Counted from the stretch's first letter, positions 1 to 9,356 are shown. The stretch: 32,312 nt of DNA from Ministeria vibrans ATCC 50519 (GCA_943704425.1 CALSCP010000465.1:2263-34574); one strand, 5' to 3'. Notes: generated from the sequence alone by a model not told the origin. Numbers and translations: made by a program.

Positions 1-231
1 GAGAGAAACAAACAAAGTGATAGAGAGAGAAACAAACAAAGTGATAGAGAGAGAAACAAACAAAGTGATAGAGAGAGAAACAAACAAAGTGATAGAGAGA
101 GAAACAAACAAAGTGATAGAGAGAGAAACAAACAAAGTGATAGAGAGAGAAACAAACAAAGTGATAGAGAGAGAAACAAACAAAGTGATAGAGAGAGAAA
201 CAAACAAAGTGATAGAGAGAGAAACAAACAA
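1..231. repeat. 24-bp tandem array in an intron
   Basis: About 9.6 near-perfect copies of a 24-base unit made of GAAACAAACAAAGTGATA plus a GAGAGA linker. The plus strand is open in one frame because 24 is a multiple of 3, giving a meaningless IERETNKV repeat. The array lies within intron 3 of the minus-strand dehydrogenase gene that occupies 273-704. In the transcript sense it reads as a pyrimidine-rich TATCACTTTGTTTGTTTCTC series. Related sequence recurs near 24,330-24,560 and 30,070-30,240. Confidence 0.95.
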
Positions 232-272
232 TGAGTGATCAGTCTGGTCAGAAGAGAAGTCTCTTCTCGTAC

Positions 273-704
273 CATATCAACAAAGCCGCGCTTCTCGCCG
301 ATGCCGCTCAGCACCCCGTTAGGTTCGCTGAAGACAAGATCAAGGGCGGCGGCAGGGTCGCTCACACATGCAAACTGAGGAATGTGAGAAACGAACGCAC
401 AAACGCACAAAAAAGCACTGACAGTCCATTTCATACCGTAATGGCACACGAACGGGCCACGTCGGCGGGCGTAGCGGCCACCTTGGCCCCCAACGCTGCC
501 AGGGGAGCACACTTGTCGGCCGATCGGTTCCAGACGGTGACCTTAAAGTCACAAGAGCGAAAACATTATTATTAATTATTCATATTATTATCATTATTAT
601 ATGTAATAGCGATAAGTTTTCAGTACCTGAAGTCCCGCCTTGATCATGTTGGTGGCCATGGCCTTACCCATGATGCCAAGGCCAAGGAATCCGTAGGTCG
701 TCAT
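273..704 (-). CDS. GLYR1/NP60-type beta-hydroxyacid dehydrogenase, 5' part
   Basis: NAD(P)-dependent reductase of the 3-hydroxyisobutyrate dehydrogenase superfamily; close relatives are glyoxylate/succinic-semialdehyde reductase and the dehydrogenase domain of NP60/GLYR1. Three exons are visible: 704-627, 541-437 and 374-273, all joined in phase 0 (5' splice sites GTACTG, GTATGA and GTACGA). The protein opens with the Rossmann glycine motif GFLGLGIMG, then VTVWNRSADKC, then FACVSDPAAALDLV and a segment ending GFVDM, where family members continue STVD. Later exons, with the catalytic lysine region, lie beyond the left edge. The first methionine sits four residues before the Rossmann motif, so there is no PWWP domain and no targeting peptide; a cytosolic metabolic enzyme is more likely than a chromatin factor. 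Family certain, substrate unknown. Confidence 0.85.
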
Positions 705-970
705 TAGGAAGAAGAAGAGCGAAAAAAGTGATAGTGAAAGTTAGTGAATAAGTGATTAGTTAGGTGATTTATTTCCCAATTTATTATCAATCACAAAATA
801 ATACAATGAGTCAGAAACAATCATCATAATAAATATATCTTGTCAATTGCATGGCGCTCAAACTTCTCATAAAAATTAAGGCTTGAAAAGAGAACTGAGA
901 TGAAACCAGTAACCAGAGACGTAATCACAAATTCACAATGTAGATAGAGTCACTTGATTACACATTCTTT

Positions 971-2337
971 TCAATCATTGCAGCGCGTACACAGTTTGCC
1001 TCCAACACGACACTCGGCGGCCTGTTGCGCCACCAAGAGGGAACGCAAGGGCGCAGCAGACACATATCCTTCGAGCACATGCACAAACTGAGTGCGGAGA
1101 TGACTGACATCCGCTAGGACCGACACGGGACAGAGGTCCGCTGAGGTGCGTGCAGACGACGCGGCCAAGGCCAGAAGAAGCTGGTGGACAGTCGCAGTAG
1201 AGATTGGTAGTGCCTCTGCCTCTGTTGTGGAAATGGTGGTCTCGAGGCCCAGAGAGTGTGCGAGTGGTGCCAACGCCTGGGGGATAGGATTGCTGTCACC
1301 ACTTGTGTAAGCGCTGATGAGTCGATGGGCGTTTGAAGGGAACAGCGCAAGTATAGAGCGCAGTTGCTCAAGTGCACTGGGGTTCTCTTCTTCATTGTCG
1401 TCCCTAGTATGTGTCTTGCGTATCGACTCAATGATCTCGGGCGCAGTAAGCTTCTCAAGCACCCCAAGTGCCTCGTCATGGAGAAACGACGCTGTGTAGT
1501 GCACTGGTGCGTGTTGGTGGAGTGGCGACGAAACGGTCGGGCGCGACAGTAGCAAGTAGCCGCGCGGCTGCGCTGTCTCAGTGTCGTTGTAGTCGCGCAT
1601 CGCCTTCCAGACTGTCTCCAGTGGCGCCCAGTGAGGCGGTAACTTGAATCTATAACATGGGTGAGAGTGAGCTCTTTCAAACTTTGCTCTCTGTTGACCT
1701 TGCGACGTCGAGGATGAGAACCATGTCGCGTCCGGCGTGATACCCGCCAATAGGAGAGAAATGCCCGTCGCCTGTTTGCCCGAGTGCCTTTCGTGAGTAG
1801 GAAACAATCATTTTGGTCTCGTCATTGCGACTGCACTCCACGACGTCTCGTCTGAACTGCGCACACGAACTGGACAACACACATTCCCGTCAAACGCACG
1901 TTTCATCCGCCCCACGCCACAGTACCTATTCACTGCATCATGCTGCACGGCTTGGGCGCCGTTGCAGCGTGCCAGACAGGCGACTTTGGAGAGAATAATT
2001 CCTTTGGAGCGGATTGTGTCGACGCGCTCACAACAGTCCAATAAGTACTCGTCAAACCAGCGCCACACCTACGCTGTAATAAGCCCCTGCGGCGTCCGCA
2101 TGCGCAACGTACCCCTTTCCACTGCCGCCCCGGGTCGATGTGCAGCGCGTTGAGGACCATGGAGAGCGATGCGAGCCCACAGAAGGACGGCTCGACCTGC
2201 GTTGTAAAGTGCGCCGACAGTTCAAAGAAACCCTCAGCCGTGCCGTCCGCAAGAGCCTCCCGGAAGATCGTGCGCCCTTCCTGCGATGAAAATTCAATCG
2301 ATGGAAGCGGCAGGGGCCGTCGATAGAACGTCTTCAT
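971..2337 (-). CDS. Phytochelatin synthase
   Basis: Glutathione gamma-glutamylcysteinyltransferase (EC 2.3.2.15), a papain-like enzyme that joins gamma-Glu-Cys units to glutathione to make metal-binding phytochelatins; family members also cleave glutathione S-conjugates. Four exons: 2337-2113, 2068-1926, 1869-1699 and 1649-971, giving 405 residues. Motifs: FYRRPLP near the start, [17 protein letters not shown] with catalytic Cys53, [14 protein letters not shown] with His159, [14 protein letters not shown] with Asp177. All three are shifted by exactly three residues from the Arabidopsis C56/H162/D180 triad. Introns of 49 and 56 nt restore the family sequence. The C-terminal half (from about residue 220) is poorly conserved, as usual, and ends in a few cysteines including CTRC. 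An in-frame ATG at 2364 would add nine residues. It faces the aminotransferase gene at 2579 across 241 bp. Confidence 0.93.
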
Positions 2338-2578
2338 CGCCAGCACTGCAACAGAATGAGACAAAAAAGAATTAGATCAGTCTATTCAACTTTCACCACT
2401 TTTGTAATTTGTTACTGGTTCACAGTTTTTCTGCTGTTTTTCTTTGCGACGTCTTTCGTAGTCTGTGTCTCTGACTTGCTGCTTCTTGTGTCTCCTTTGT
2501 CCATTTAGTCGCCTTCTTTTCATTCGTCTCTTCATCAATCATAATTATTATTGTTTATTCATTTGATACGTTTGTGTT
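2338..2578. promoter_or_regulatory. Divergent spacer between phytochelatin synthase and aminotransferase
   Basis: 241 bp that must hold the 5' regions of both head-to-head genes. It is T-rich on the plus strand and shows no clear TATA box or repeated element. A possible 3' splice site on the minus strand (TTCTGTTGCAG just upstream of the phytochelatin synthase ATG) could mean a 5' untranslated exon lies here. A shared promoter is inferred from layout only. Confidence 0.35.
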
Positions 2579-3039
2579 ATGTCTTCTCTCATCGCTTCGA
2601 GAGTCGCCAATTTTCGACCGTCTGTCTTTGCACTGTACACGGGTCTTGCAGCCAAGGCAAATGCTGTTAATTTGGGACAGGGATTTCCCGATTTTAACGT
2701 AACTCCGTTTCCATATGAGACAAAATCCTTTTCTCCGTTGTGCCCTTCTCACTTGCGCTCCTGTAGCCGCCCGCCTTTGCCAGGCAGGCAGCGATCGATG
2801 CGTTCAGCGGATCGTACGGAAACCATCAGTACGCACGTATGATGGGCCTGCCCTACCTGGTGGAGACGCTGGCACAGCACTACACACATCGCAACCAATT
2901 CCAGCAGACCCTCAGCGCCATGGAGAACATCTGCGTCACGACTGGCGCCACCGAGGCTGGGTTTGCGTCGGTACAGGTACGGGCTGCCCGTCGGCCTTCC
3001 GCCGTGTGTGCTTTATGTGCTCTTGTGAACCTCAGTCAC

Positions 3040-3072
<33 letters not shown>

Positions 3073-4553
3073 CCATAGGCGATTGTCAATCCCGGCGACA
3101 AGGTGGTCCTTTTTGAGCCCTTCTACGACGCCTACCCCGCCTGGACACACATGGCAGGTGCGACGCCCTTGTACGTGCCTCTAGAGCCGCACACAATCAA
3201 CGGCAACAATAGCGATAACAACGCACAAAGCGACGACGACAACCACGAACGGTCGTCGGACGACTTTACATACGACCGTACGGCCTTTGAAGCGGCCATG
3301 AGCGACCCAGCCACGCGCCTGGTCATTCTCAACAACCCCCACAACCCCCTGGGCAAAGTATGGCGCCGCAGCGAACTCGCTCACATCGCAGAGACCGCTC
3401 AGCGTCACAATGTGGCCATTCTGAGCGACGAAGTCTACGAAAAACTCATTTTTGAAGAGGAAGCACCAAACAGTCATATTAGCATCGCATCGCTCTCACA
3501 AGACGCATTTGATCGCACTCTGACCATTGGGTATCGATTCTCACACAAGCAGCGTCAAGAGATTCAACTTCTTTGTATTACATTGCATTAGGAGTGCGGG
3601 TAAAACGTTCAGCGCGACGGGTTGGAAGGTCGGTTGGGCCATCGGTTCGGCTCAAATGATCAGTGCACTTTCAAGTACCCTAAAAAAACAGAAGAAATCA
3701 ATTTTTGTCTTCATCCTAATCATTTTGTTTGCTCACTTTTACAGTGATTCATCAATGGATTCCGTTTTGTGTTTCTTCCGGACTTCAACGAGTAATTGAT
3801 CATCGAGTTTTTCTTAATAATAATTATTATTATTACTATACTATTTCTTTTTATTTCTGTGTTGTAGGCAACTGCAAAATCAATTGAACTGTCGGAAACA
3901 AATGGGTATTTTGATGAACTGCGCGCGACGATGCGAACCCGGCGCGACCTGCTGATGGGAGGACTCACTGCAGCTCATCTGACTCCCTTTAAACCTCACG
4001 CTGGGTATTTTGTAATGGCTCAAACCCATTCGCTCGATTCCCAAATCGACTCGTTTCAATCAGGTGTCCATTGGTTGTCTTAATTGTTGCATTTCATGAA
4101 TAGCTTCACTTTTTCATTGCTTCTATTTTAATTGTTGAATAGCATCACTGTTTTGTCTTTTATTTCCTTTTTTTTCTTTTCATTGGCTCTGTATTCTCGT
4201 CTCTTCTTCTTATATATATTATATCAACACAAATATATTTTAATAATAAAATAAATATCATCTTGTTTTTCTTAGACGATAATCTGCTACGCGACGAAAA
4301 GGTGTGTCGCTATCTGACCGAAACAGTGCGAGTGGGGCCCATTCCTCCTTCTCCCTTTTATAGGTACGTTGCATGTGGTGTGTGTGTGTGTGTTGCGATC
4401 AGTTTAATTTTATTTATACTTTTTTGTCTTGTTTATTATAGTGACCCGCATAAGCATTTAGCGTCGCATTTTGCTCGATTTGCATTTTGCAAGTCGGAGG
4501 AATCGATTGTTGAAGCTTCAAAACGACTCTCAGAGTCCCTCTCACACAAATAA
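2579..4553 (+). CDS. Kynurenine aminotransferase / cysteine-S-conjugate beta-lyase
   Basis: PLP enzyme of aminotransferase class I/II, KYAT (CCBL) type: transaminates kynurenine or glutamine and can cleave cysteine S-conjugates. Eight exons: 2579-2698, 2767-2976, 3079-3530, 3592-3674, 3745-3791, 3868-4063, 4276-4363, 4442-4553, giving 435 residues, close to the family's 420-450. Motifs in order: VNLGQGFPDFN, SYGNHQYARMMG, VLFEPFYDAYPAW, LNNPHNPLGKVW (the substrate-binding NPHNP), LSDEVYEKL with the PLP Asp and Tyr, TIGSAGKTFSATGWKVGW with Schiff-base Lys265, and FYSDPHKHLASHFARFAFCK at the end. An acidic, Asn-rich insertion sits at about residues 140-160. No targeting peptide is evident, so it is probably cytosolic. 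Intron 2 carries a CA microsatellite just before its 3' splice site. The stop lies 37 bp from the end of the convergent gene at 4591. Confidence 0.93.
3042..3071. repeat. (CA)n microsatellite in aminotransferase intron 2
   Basis: About 15 CA dinucleotides end a few bases before the 3' splice site ATCCATAG. The tract replaces the usual pyrimidine-rich region, so length changes could influence splicing. Confidence 0.95.
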
Positions 4554-4590
4554 AAACAAAACGAAAAAAAATGTAATTCTTTCGTCTCAT

Positions 4591-5055
4591 TCAAATAGCA
4601 ATGGGAAAACGATTTGTTTTGACGCGTAAGATTCGAGTGTGAGCGGCAATGTAAAGAAATCCATCGCCACCCAACACCACGTTGCCCACTCGCCCACCTG
4701 TCACTATGCCCAACACTTGACGGGCACAGCCGGGAGAAGAAGGATCCGTATGACAGTCCGTGTGCTCTGCTTCAGATCGACGTTGAGTCGTTTGGTTTTT
4801 GTTGGTCATTGTGATGAGGTAGACTCCAGAGGGTCCTGTGGTCCAAATATCCCCTGTTTCATCCACAGTTAGCCCATCACACGCACCAGGTCCAGTCCAT
4901 CCCACTATAATGGCAATAAAAATTGAATAATATTAAAAACAATTAATAATAATTATTATTATTATTATTGTTATAATTAATACCAATCTCGATTAATCTC
5001 ATTTTCACACACAATGACTCACTCCATCTCACTCATTTATCCCTCAGCCACACAC

Positions 5056-5086
<31 letters not shown>

Positions 5087-6126
5087 CACACACACACTCA
5101 AATGTATTGTAAATTTCTTCTTCCTACGTGTTTGGGCGCTGGCAATGAGTCTCCCTTCCGACTCGATAGGTCGCTTAGCACTGTCCAAAGGAAACTCCCA
5201 CACCCCATGTCGAGTCGTGTCCCGCGTGTCGCTGTTGCTCACGTACATTCGTGTCCCGTCTGGTGAAAATCCAATTCCGTTTGGCCGTGATATATTCCGC
5301 AATAAAAGCTCCTAACATCGTAACATTAATATTTTTTTTCTTCTCTCTTATTAATATTAATTTCTGTTACTGGTTCTCCACAGGGAACACCAAAGACGTG
5401 ATTGAGCGGCAGACGGTAGACACCGTTGTAAGGGACCTGGCGAGAAGGATGTGTGTCGAGTGCCTCGGGTGAGTCGTGTGCGGTCTGACGCAGACCGTAC
5501 GGAGGGTCCGTGAAGTACAGGTGGTTGTGAGCCAGGGCGAGGTCGTTGGGCGAGTTGTAACGATGTGAGAGGCTGGGGCCATAAGAAGTGCACGAGAGCC
5601 AGTTGGGCCAGGAGGAGTGAATGCGCACCGTCACCGACACGCGACGCCGTCCATGCTCACACGAGAAGAGTGTGTCCAGCAAGGGCGAGTACAGCAGCCC
5701 GTTGCTCCCAGGCTCGCGCGGCGACACGCCGTTGTCGAATGTTTGGCCACTGCGACCACGCACAAGCTCCAGCCGACCCGCTGCAGTCCAGCGCCACAGC
5801 TTGTTGTCCACCACATCCGAAAAAAACAAGTCTCCCCCGTCGTGCGCGGTCCACGTGACGCCCTCGGCCCATTCAAGCCCCTCAGCAAGCACTTCCACGC
5901 GTCCTCCGTCAACCAACACCGCTTGCCAGTCGCCACGCAGCTCCACTTGGGCCGTGGGTGCCGTCGAAGGAGCGTAGCTAAACACCCTGCTTCCCGGGCC
6001 CTCCAACCCCGCCACGCCCAGCCACGCCGGCGGCGGAAGGCCAACCAGTGCGCCAATTAGGTCAAAGTAATACCACACAAGGACGCCCAGCACAGCCACA
6101 GAGACGCATGTGACGAGTTTGTTCAT
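4591..6126 (-). CDS. SMP-30/gluconolactonase-like beta-propeller protein, membrane-anchored
   Basis: Six-bladed beta-propeller of the SMP-30/gluconolactonase/LRE family; such enzymes are calcium-dependent lactonases or esterases. Exons 6126-5371, 5311-5128 and 4904-4591 give 417 residues. Seen in the protein: a short N-terminus followed by a hydrophobic stretch (about residues 4-25, rich in V, L, W and Y) that looks like a signal anchor, then EWAEGVTW (metal-ligand Glu region), FSDVVDNKLWRW, LFSCEHGRRRV, YNSPNDLALAHNHLYFTDPP with the conserved Asn and Asp, RPNGIGFSPDGTRMYVSNSD, and GACDGLTVDETGDIW. The layout recalls APMAP, but the NSPNDL and FTDPPYGL blocks are gluconolactonase-like. An in-frame ATG at 6162 would add 12 residues; I chose 6126 because it puts the hydrophobic segment directly after the start. 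Substrate unknown. Confidence 0.85.
5058..5097. repeat. A29 homopolymer plus (CA)n in an intron
   Basis: 29 consecutive A on the plus strand, followed by CA repeats, inside intron 2 of the SMP-30-like gene. In transcript sense it is a T29 tract preceded by GT repeats, lying just downstream of the 5' splice site and not near the 3' splice site. The exact length is prone to sequencing error. Confidence 0.9.
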
Positions 6127-6248
6127 TGAAAAGTGAAAGAGAAAACAGTGATTGAACTTCAAAAGTTCACTCTTGGGGATTGGGGAATGTGATCTCTCTG
6201 ACTCAAATTTATATTCATTTTTAAATCAGGTGATACGCGGTCGGCATC

Positions 6249-7989
6249 ATGATCCAGATTCAGCTCGTTGGAATCCTCGTCATCATCGGCATCTTCAAGC
6301 TGGTTGAGAAGAAGGCAGCCATGCGCGGGTGCAACCGCGCTCCCCTTCCCCGTACGCCGACGCCCCTGGCACACACTTGCGTCCCAATATGCAAACGTGT
6401 TGGTGTTGGTGGAATGTGAATGTGACGTGATTCTCTGCTGTTTTTGCAGCGTATCTCGACAAAGCACTTCGACTTGTCTTTCTGGGGTTTCTCGTGGGCC
6501 CTTCGTCGCTTTGGATCGACCTCAACCTGCTTCCCTTTCCTGTCTTGACTCCCTTACTGATGGTACGAGCAAACGCCGCGCTGATCGGAGCTCTTTCTGA
6601 CGAGTGTGACTCTCTCATTGTGAATTCACACGTGAAATTCGGAAATGCGACATCTCATCCGCTCTCACACTTCTGCGCAGTTGTACGCCATTCCTTACAG
6701 TGATCTGACGGAGCAACGTGGCGGTCGAAAGAACCTTGTGGTCCGCAAGTACGGCAAAAGTGTGTGTGTGTGTATGTATGGATGTGTGCACGTATGGATG
6801 TGTGTGTGTGTGTGACTGTGTGTGTGTGTGTGTGCGTGTGTGTGTGCGTGTGTGTGTGCTCAGTGTCATGTGCATATATAGACTGTCACTGTGGCGCTGG
6901 TTCTACCGCTACTTCGATTTGAAGCTGGAGCGCACTGTTCCCTTGCCTGCCGATCGTTCATACATTTTCGGCGCCCACCCACACTCTATTCTCCCCTTTG
7001 GCTCTCAAATCGCGTTGGGCGCTGATCTTGAAGGTACAACACACACGTCTCTGTTTTTGTTGTTTGTGTATGGGTGTGTAATGTGCAAGAGTCGTTTGTA
7101 TACAGGTGGATTCAGCGAGCTCTTTCCCGGCATCCAATTTCGCGTTCTGGCCGCCACCTTTTGCTTCTACGTGCCCTTTTACCGCGACCTCCTCATGTTC
7201 GGCGGTGTCGTCGATGCGGCCCGCTACAGCGCCAACTACATCCTCTCGAACGGCTACTCGCTCGCACTGGTCCCCGGGGGCGCCACTGAGGCTCTCCACT
7301 GTCATCCCGATTACGATGTCGTGTACATCCGTAAGCGCAGGGGCTTTGTCCGTCTTGCTCTTGTACGTAGCTGTCATTCCCATTCCATTTTTCTATCGTG
7401 TTGTTTATATCCATGCAATCCGCTCCACAACACATCACATCATCACTTACTCTTATCCATGGTCAAGCTCTACCTCTATCCCTAACCCTAACCCGAATGT
7501 AAACCTAATCTTAATGCCTTGCTACTTCACTAGGAACACGGTGCGTCTCTAGTCCCCGTCTTCTCCTTCAATGAGAACAACACCTACTCTCAATTGGCCG
7601 TCGACTCCTCTTTTGTCAAATCCCTCAAGAAAAAATTCCAATCGCTGTTCGGTAAACACGAAAAGAAAAAAAATCACACACACTTGTCACACTAAAACAC
7701 CCCTTTTTATATAATTATAGGAATTTCTCTACCGCTCATTACCAATATCTTCCCCAAACGCACTGCAATTACAGTTCTTGTCGGTGCTCCCGTCCATTGC
7801 CCAAAAATCGAAAATCCCTCAAACGAACAGGTAGCAAAAATCCATAATTATAATTTGCTTAAACTGATTCATTTCTTTTAGATTGATTCGTATCTTGAAC
7901 AGTATATTGACTCTCTTGAGACTCTCTATAACGAAAATCGCGAAAAATATAATAACCCAAAAACCAAACCAAAACTTCAGATTCTTTGA
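6249..7989 (+). CDS. DGAT2-family diacylglycerol/monoacylglycerol acyltransferase
   Basis: Membrane acyl-CoA acyltransferase of the DGAT2/MOGAT/wax synthase family, which acts at the ER and lipid droplets. Eight exons: 6249-6351, 6450-6562, 6681-6748, 6882-7033, 7106-7362, 7534-7651, 7721-7830, 7882-7989, giving 342 residues, typical for the family. Two N-terminal hydrophobic stretches (about residues 3-16 and 40-72) precede SLWRWFYRYFDLKL and YIFGAHPHSILPFG (residues 122-135), then ELFPGIQFRVL, LVPGGATEALHC, RRGFVRLALEHGASLVPVFS, and VGAPVHCP near the end. The usual catalytic HPHG is HPHS here (residues 127-130). Exon joins were chosen by phase and all give family-like sequence. Intron 3 is filled by GT repeats and intron 5 holds a short telomere-like tract. 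Confidence 0.92.
6763..6860. repeat. GT-rich microsatellite in DGAT2 intron 3
   Basis: Interrupted (GT)n with GTATGTATGGATGTGTGCAC segments fills most of intron 3 (6749-6881), starting a few bases after the 5' splice site. It reads through in one frame on both strands, so it creates spurious open frames. Confidence 0.9.
7480..7494 (+). repeat. Telomere-like CCCTAA tract in DGAT2 intron 5
   Basis: CCCTAACCCTAACCC, two and a half units of the CCCTAA (TTAGGG) repeat, followed by a diverged unit. It lies in the sense strand of intron 5, some 40 bases before the 3' splice site. Confidence 0.85.
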
Positions 7990-8085
7990 AAGAAAAATAC
8001 ACTATCATCTCTTTTTTGTACACACTCGAATACGTTACGACGCAATAAAAAAAGTTACAGTCCGATGAATAATCACTTTTGGAAA

Positions 8086-8919
8086 CTAGAAAAGAACAAA
8101 GCGAGAATAAGTAGCAATATATAAAGGACTTATAATAACTATCATTGTGCCTGAGTACTTATTGGGATAGATTAAAGCGCCGTTTTGGTCACAATTCAGG
8201 CGAAAATGACGTAAGACGCTGCGACATCGATCGAGCTCACTTCAAAAAAAAAAAGGAGTCAGTAAATCATTAAGACAAAAAGATGATCGTTTTGAAAAAC
8301 TTGTTCATCAGTAAAAATACATAATTATAATGTATAGTTATTACTCGTCGGGTGCGCAAACTTTATCGCGATAGTAGCCAGCAGTGAAGAAAAAGGAGAG
8401 TGCTATTGCGCCACTTAAGAGCACATAATTGTCCATAATCCCAACCTGAAAGACACGAAACAAGCGTTGGTTGAGACGGCTAAAGCGCAATTTGTCCTGT
8501 TACGCACCTGACGAACCATTGAATTCCAGAAGCCAATAATGTTCCATATGATTAATACAATGAGAACCGCTACAAAAAGCCAAAAAAAAAAGCACAATGT
8601 GCAAAATAGGGTTAGGGTTAGGGTTAGGATTAGGGTTGCGCTGTACTCAGATATTTTCGCCGGAGCATCTTCAAGAAGGCAATGTCGCGTTGAAAGTGGT
8701 GTTGAAAGGTGGCGAGATCTAAAGAAAAGGAGAAGGGAGAAAGAAAAAAAAAAGAAGAAGAAAAAAAAATGAGGTGTGAAGCAGAGCCATAGGCAAAAGG
8801 AGCGGACCGTGTCGTTGCGTCTCAAGGAAAAGATTCGACTGACGGTCTGTGTCCTCGTCTGGCGTTGTAAAGGGCGACGGCGTCCGTCTCCGTGTGACTG
8901 GGCCGTCATGGTGCGTCAT
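8086..8919 (-). CDS. CNEP1R1/SPO7-like nuclear envelope phosphatase regulatory subunit
   Basis: Small two-helix membrane protein of the SPO7/TMEM188 (NEP1R1) family, the partner of the Dullard/Nem1 phosphatase that activates lipin at the ER and nuclear envelope. Exons 8919-8808, 8718-8647, 8569-8508, 8445-8345, 8239-8086 give 166 residues. Order: basic Pro/Thr-rich N-tail, amphipathic DLATFQHHFQRDIAFL, TM1 (LTVLIVLIIWNIIGFW), TM2 (YVLLSGAIALSFFFTAGYY), then YRDKVCAP and DRCRSVLRHFRLNCD, which line up with the human protein's KRVVAP and RCRTVL stretch. The 8344-8240 intron is needed: reading through stops right after CAP, while splicing adds the conserved RCR block. A further good intron (8158-8086) would shorten the C-terminus by about 20 residues. 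Intron 2 holds telomere-like repeats. Identification rests on the conserved order and final block; overall identity is low. Confidence 0.75.
8607..8637 (-). repeat. Telomere-like CCCTAA/TTAGGG tract in CNEP1R1 intron 2
   Basis: Plus strand shows about five units of TTAGGG, one changed to TTAGGA. In transcript sense (minus) it is CCCTAA, directly after exon 2, in the same sense orientation as the tract in the DGAT2 intron. Confidence 0.9.
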
Positions 8920-8984
8920 TCGTGCGGTGCTGGCAAAGCGACAGCGGAATGAGCGACACAGAAAAAAGACAGAGAAAACACAAA

Positions 8985-9026
8985 AGAGAGAGAGAGAGAG
9001 AGAGTGTGTGTGTGTGTGTGTGTGTG
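8985..9026. repeat. (AG)n(TG)n compound microsatellite
   Basis: About ten AG followed by about eleven TG dinucleotides, upstream of the small candidate exon at 9126 and downstream (on the other strand) of the CNEP1R1 start. Confidence 0.95.
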
Positions 9027-9125
9027 CTCAACGGGTCAGCTGGCCCCTGACGCGTCAGGATCCTTCGTCGACAGACTGGATCGGCTGAGTCGACGACACA
9101 GCAGTGCTGCTGTGCGTGACTGCAG

Positions 9126-9320
9126 CGTCCAGACGTCTTGGGAAAAGGAACAGTGCGAGAGTGTCACAAAGATGTGTTACGACTCGCCAAAGTCCCTTTC
9201 GAGCGTCGCTATCATCATCCCCAAAGCACCGTACAGCAATACATCGCCTCTCCCAACATTGAAAAATACGTACAGGGACCCAAGAAGCGCAGCGCGTTGA
9301 GTGAGTGGAAAGAAAAGTAA
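9126..9320 (+). CDS. Candidate 3' exon of a small unknown protein
   Basis: An open stretch that starts after a possible 3' splice site (GTGACTGCAG, or the later GCGTCCAG at 9132) and ends with TAA at 9320. The 60-odd residues are strongly basic and include VLRLAKVPFERRYHHPQST, SPNIEKYVQGPKKRSALSE and a Lys-rich end; no known domain is recognised. A first exon could be the ATG at 8908 spliced at GTGCTG, which would give about 70 residues, but that ATG overlaps the start codon of the minus-strand CNEP1R1 gene, which is suspicious. The other forward frame, open from 9004 to 9300, has less protein-like composition. It is 36 bp upstream of the next gene's ATG. Real gene: possible, not shown. Confidence 0.3.
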   Translation, partial: RPDVLGKGTVRECHKDVLRLAKVPFERRYHHPQSTVQQYIASPNIEKYVQGPKKRSALSEWKEK

Positions 9321-9356
9321 TAAAAATATTAAATTATATTCAACTTTATTGAACTC

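Noticed and set aside
1-231. CRISPR-like array
   Set aside because: The units abut with no unique spacers, and the context is an intron in a eukaryotic gene.
17-238. 73-residue open frame of IERETNKV repeats
   Set aside because: It is the translation of a 24-bp tandem array inside an intron of the minus-strand dehydrogenase gene; any 24-bp repeat without a stop gives such a frame.
273-704. Chromatin factor NP60/GLYR1 with PWWP domain
   Set aside because: The reading frame starts directly at the Rossmann motif, with no upstream exon signal seen; only the dehydrogenase part is supported.
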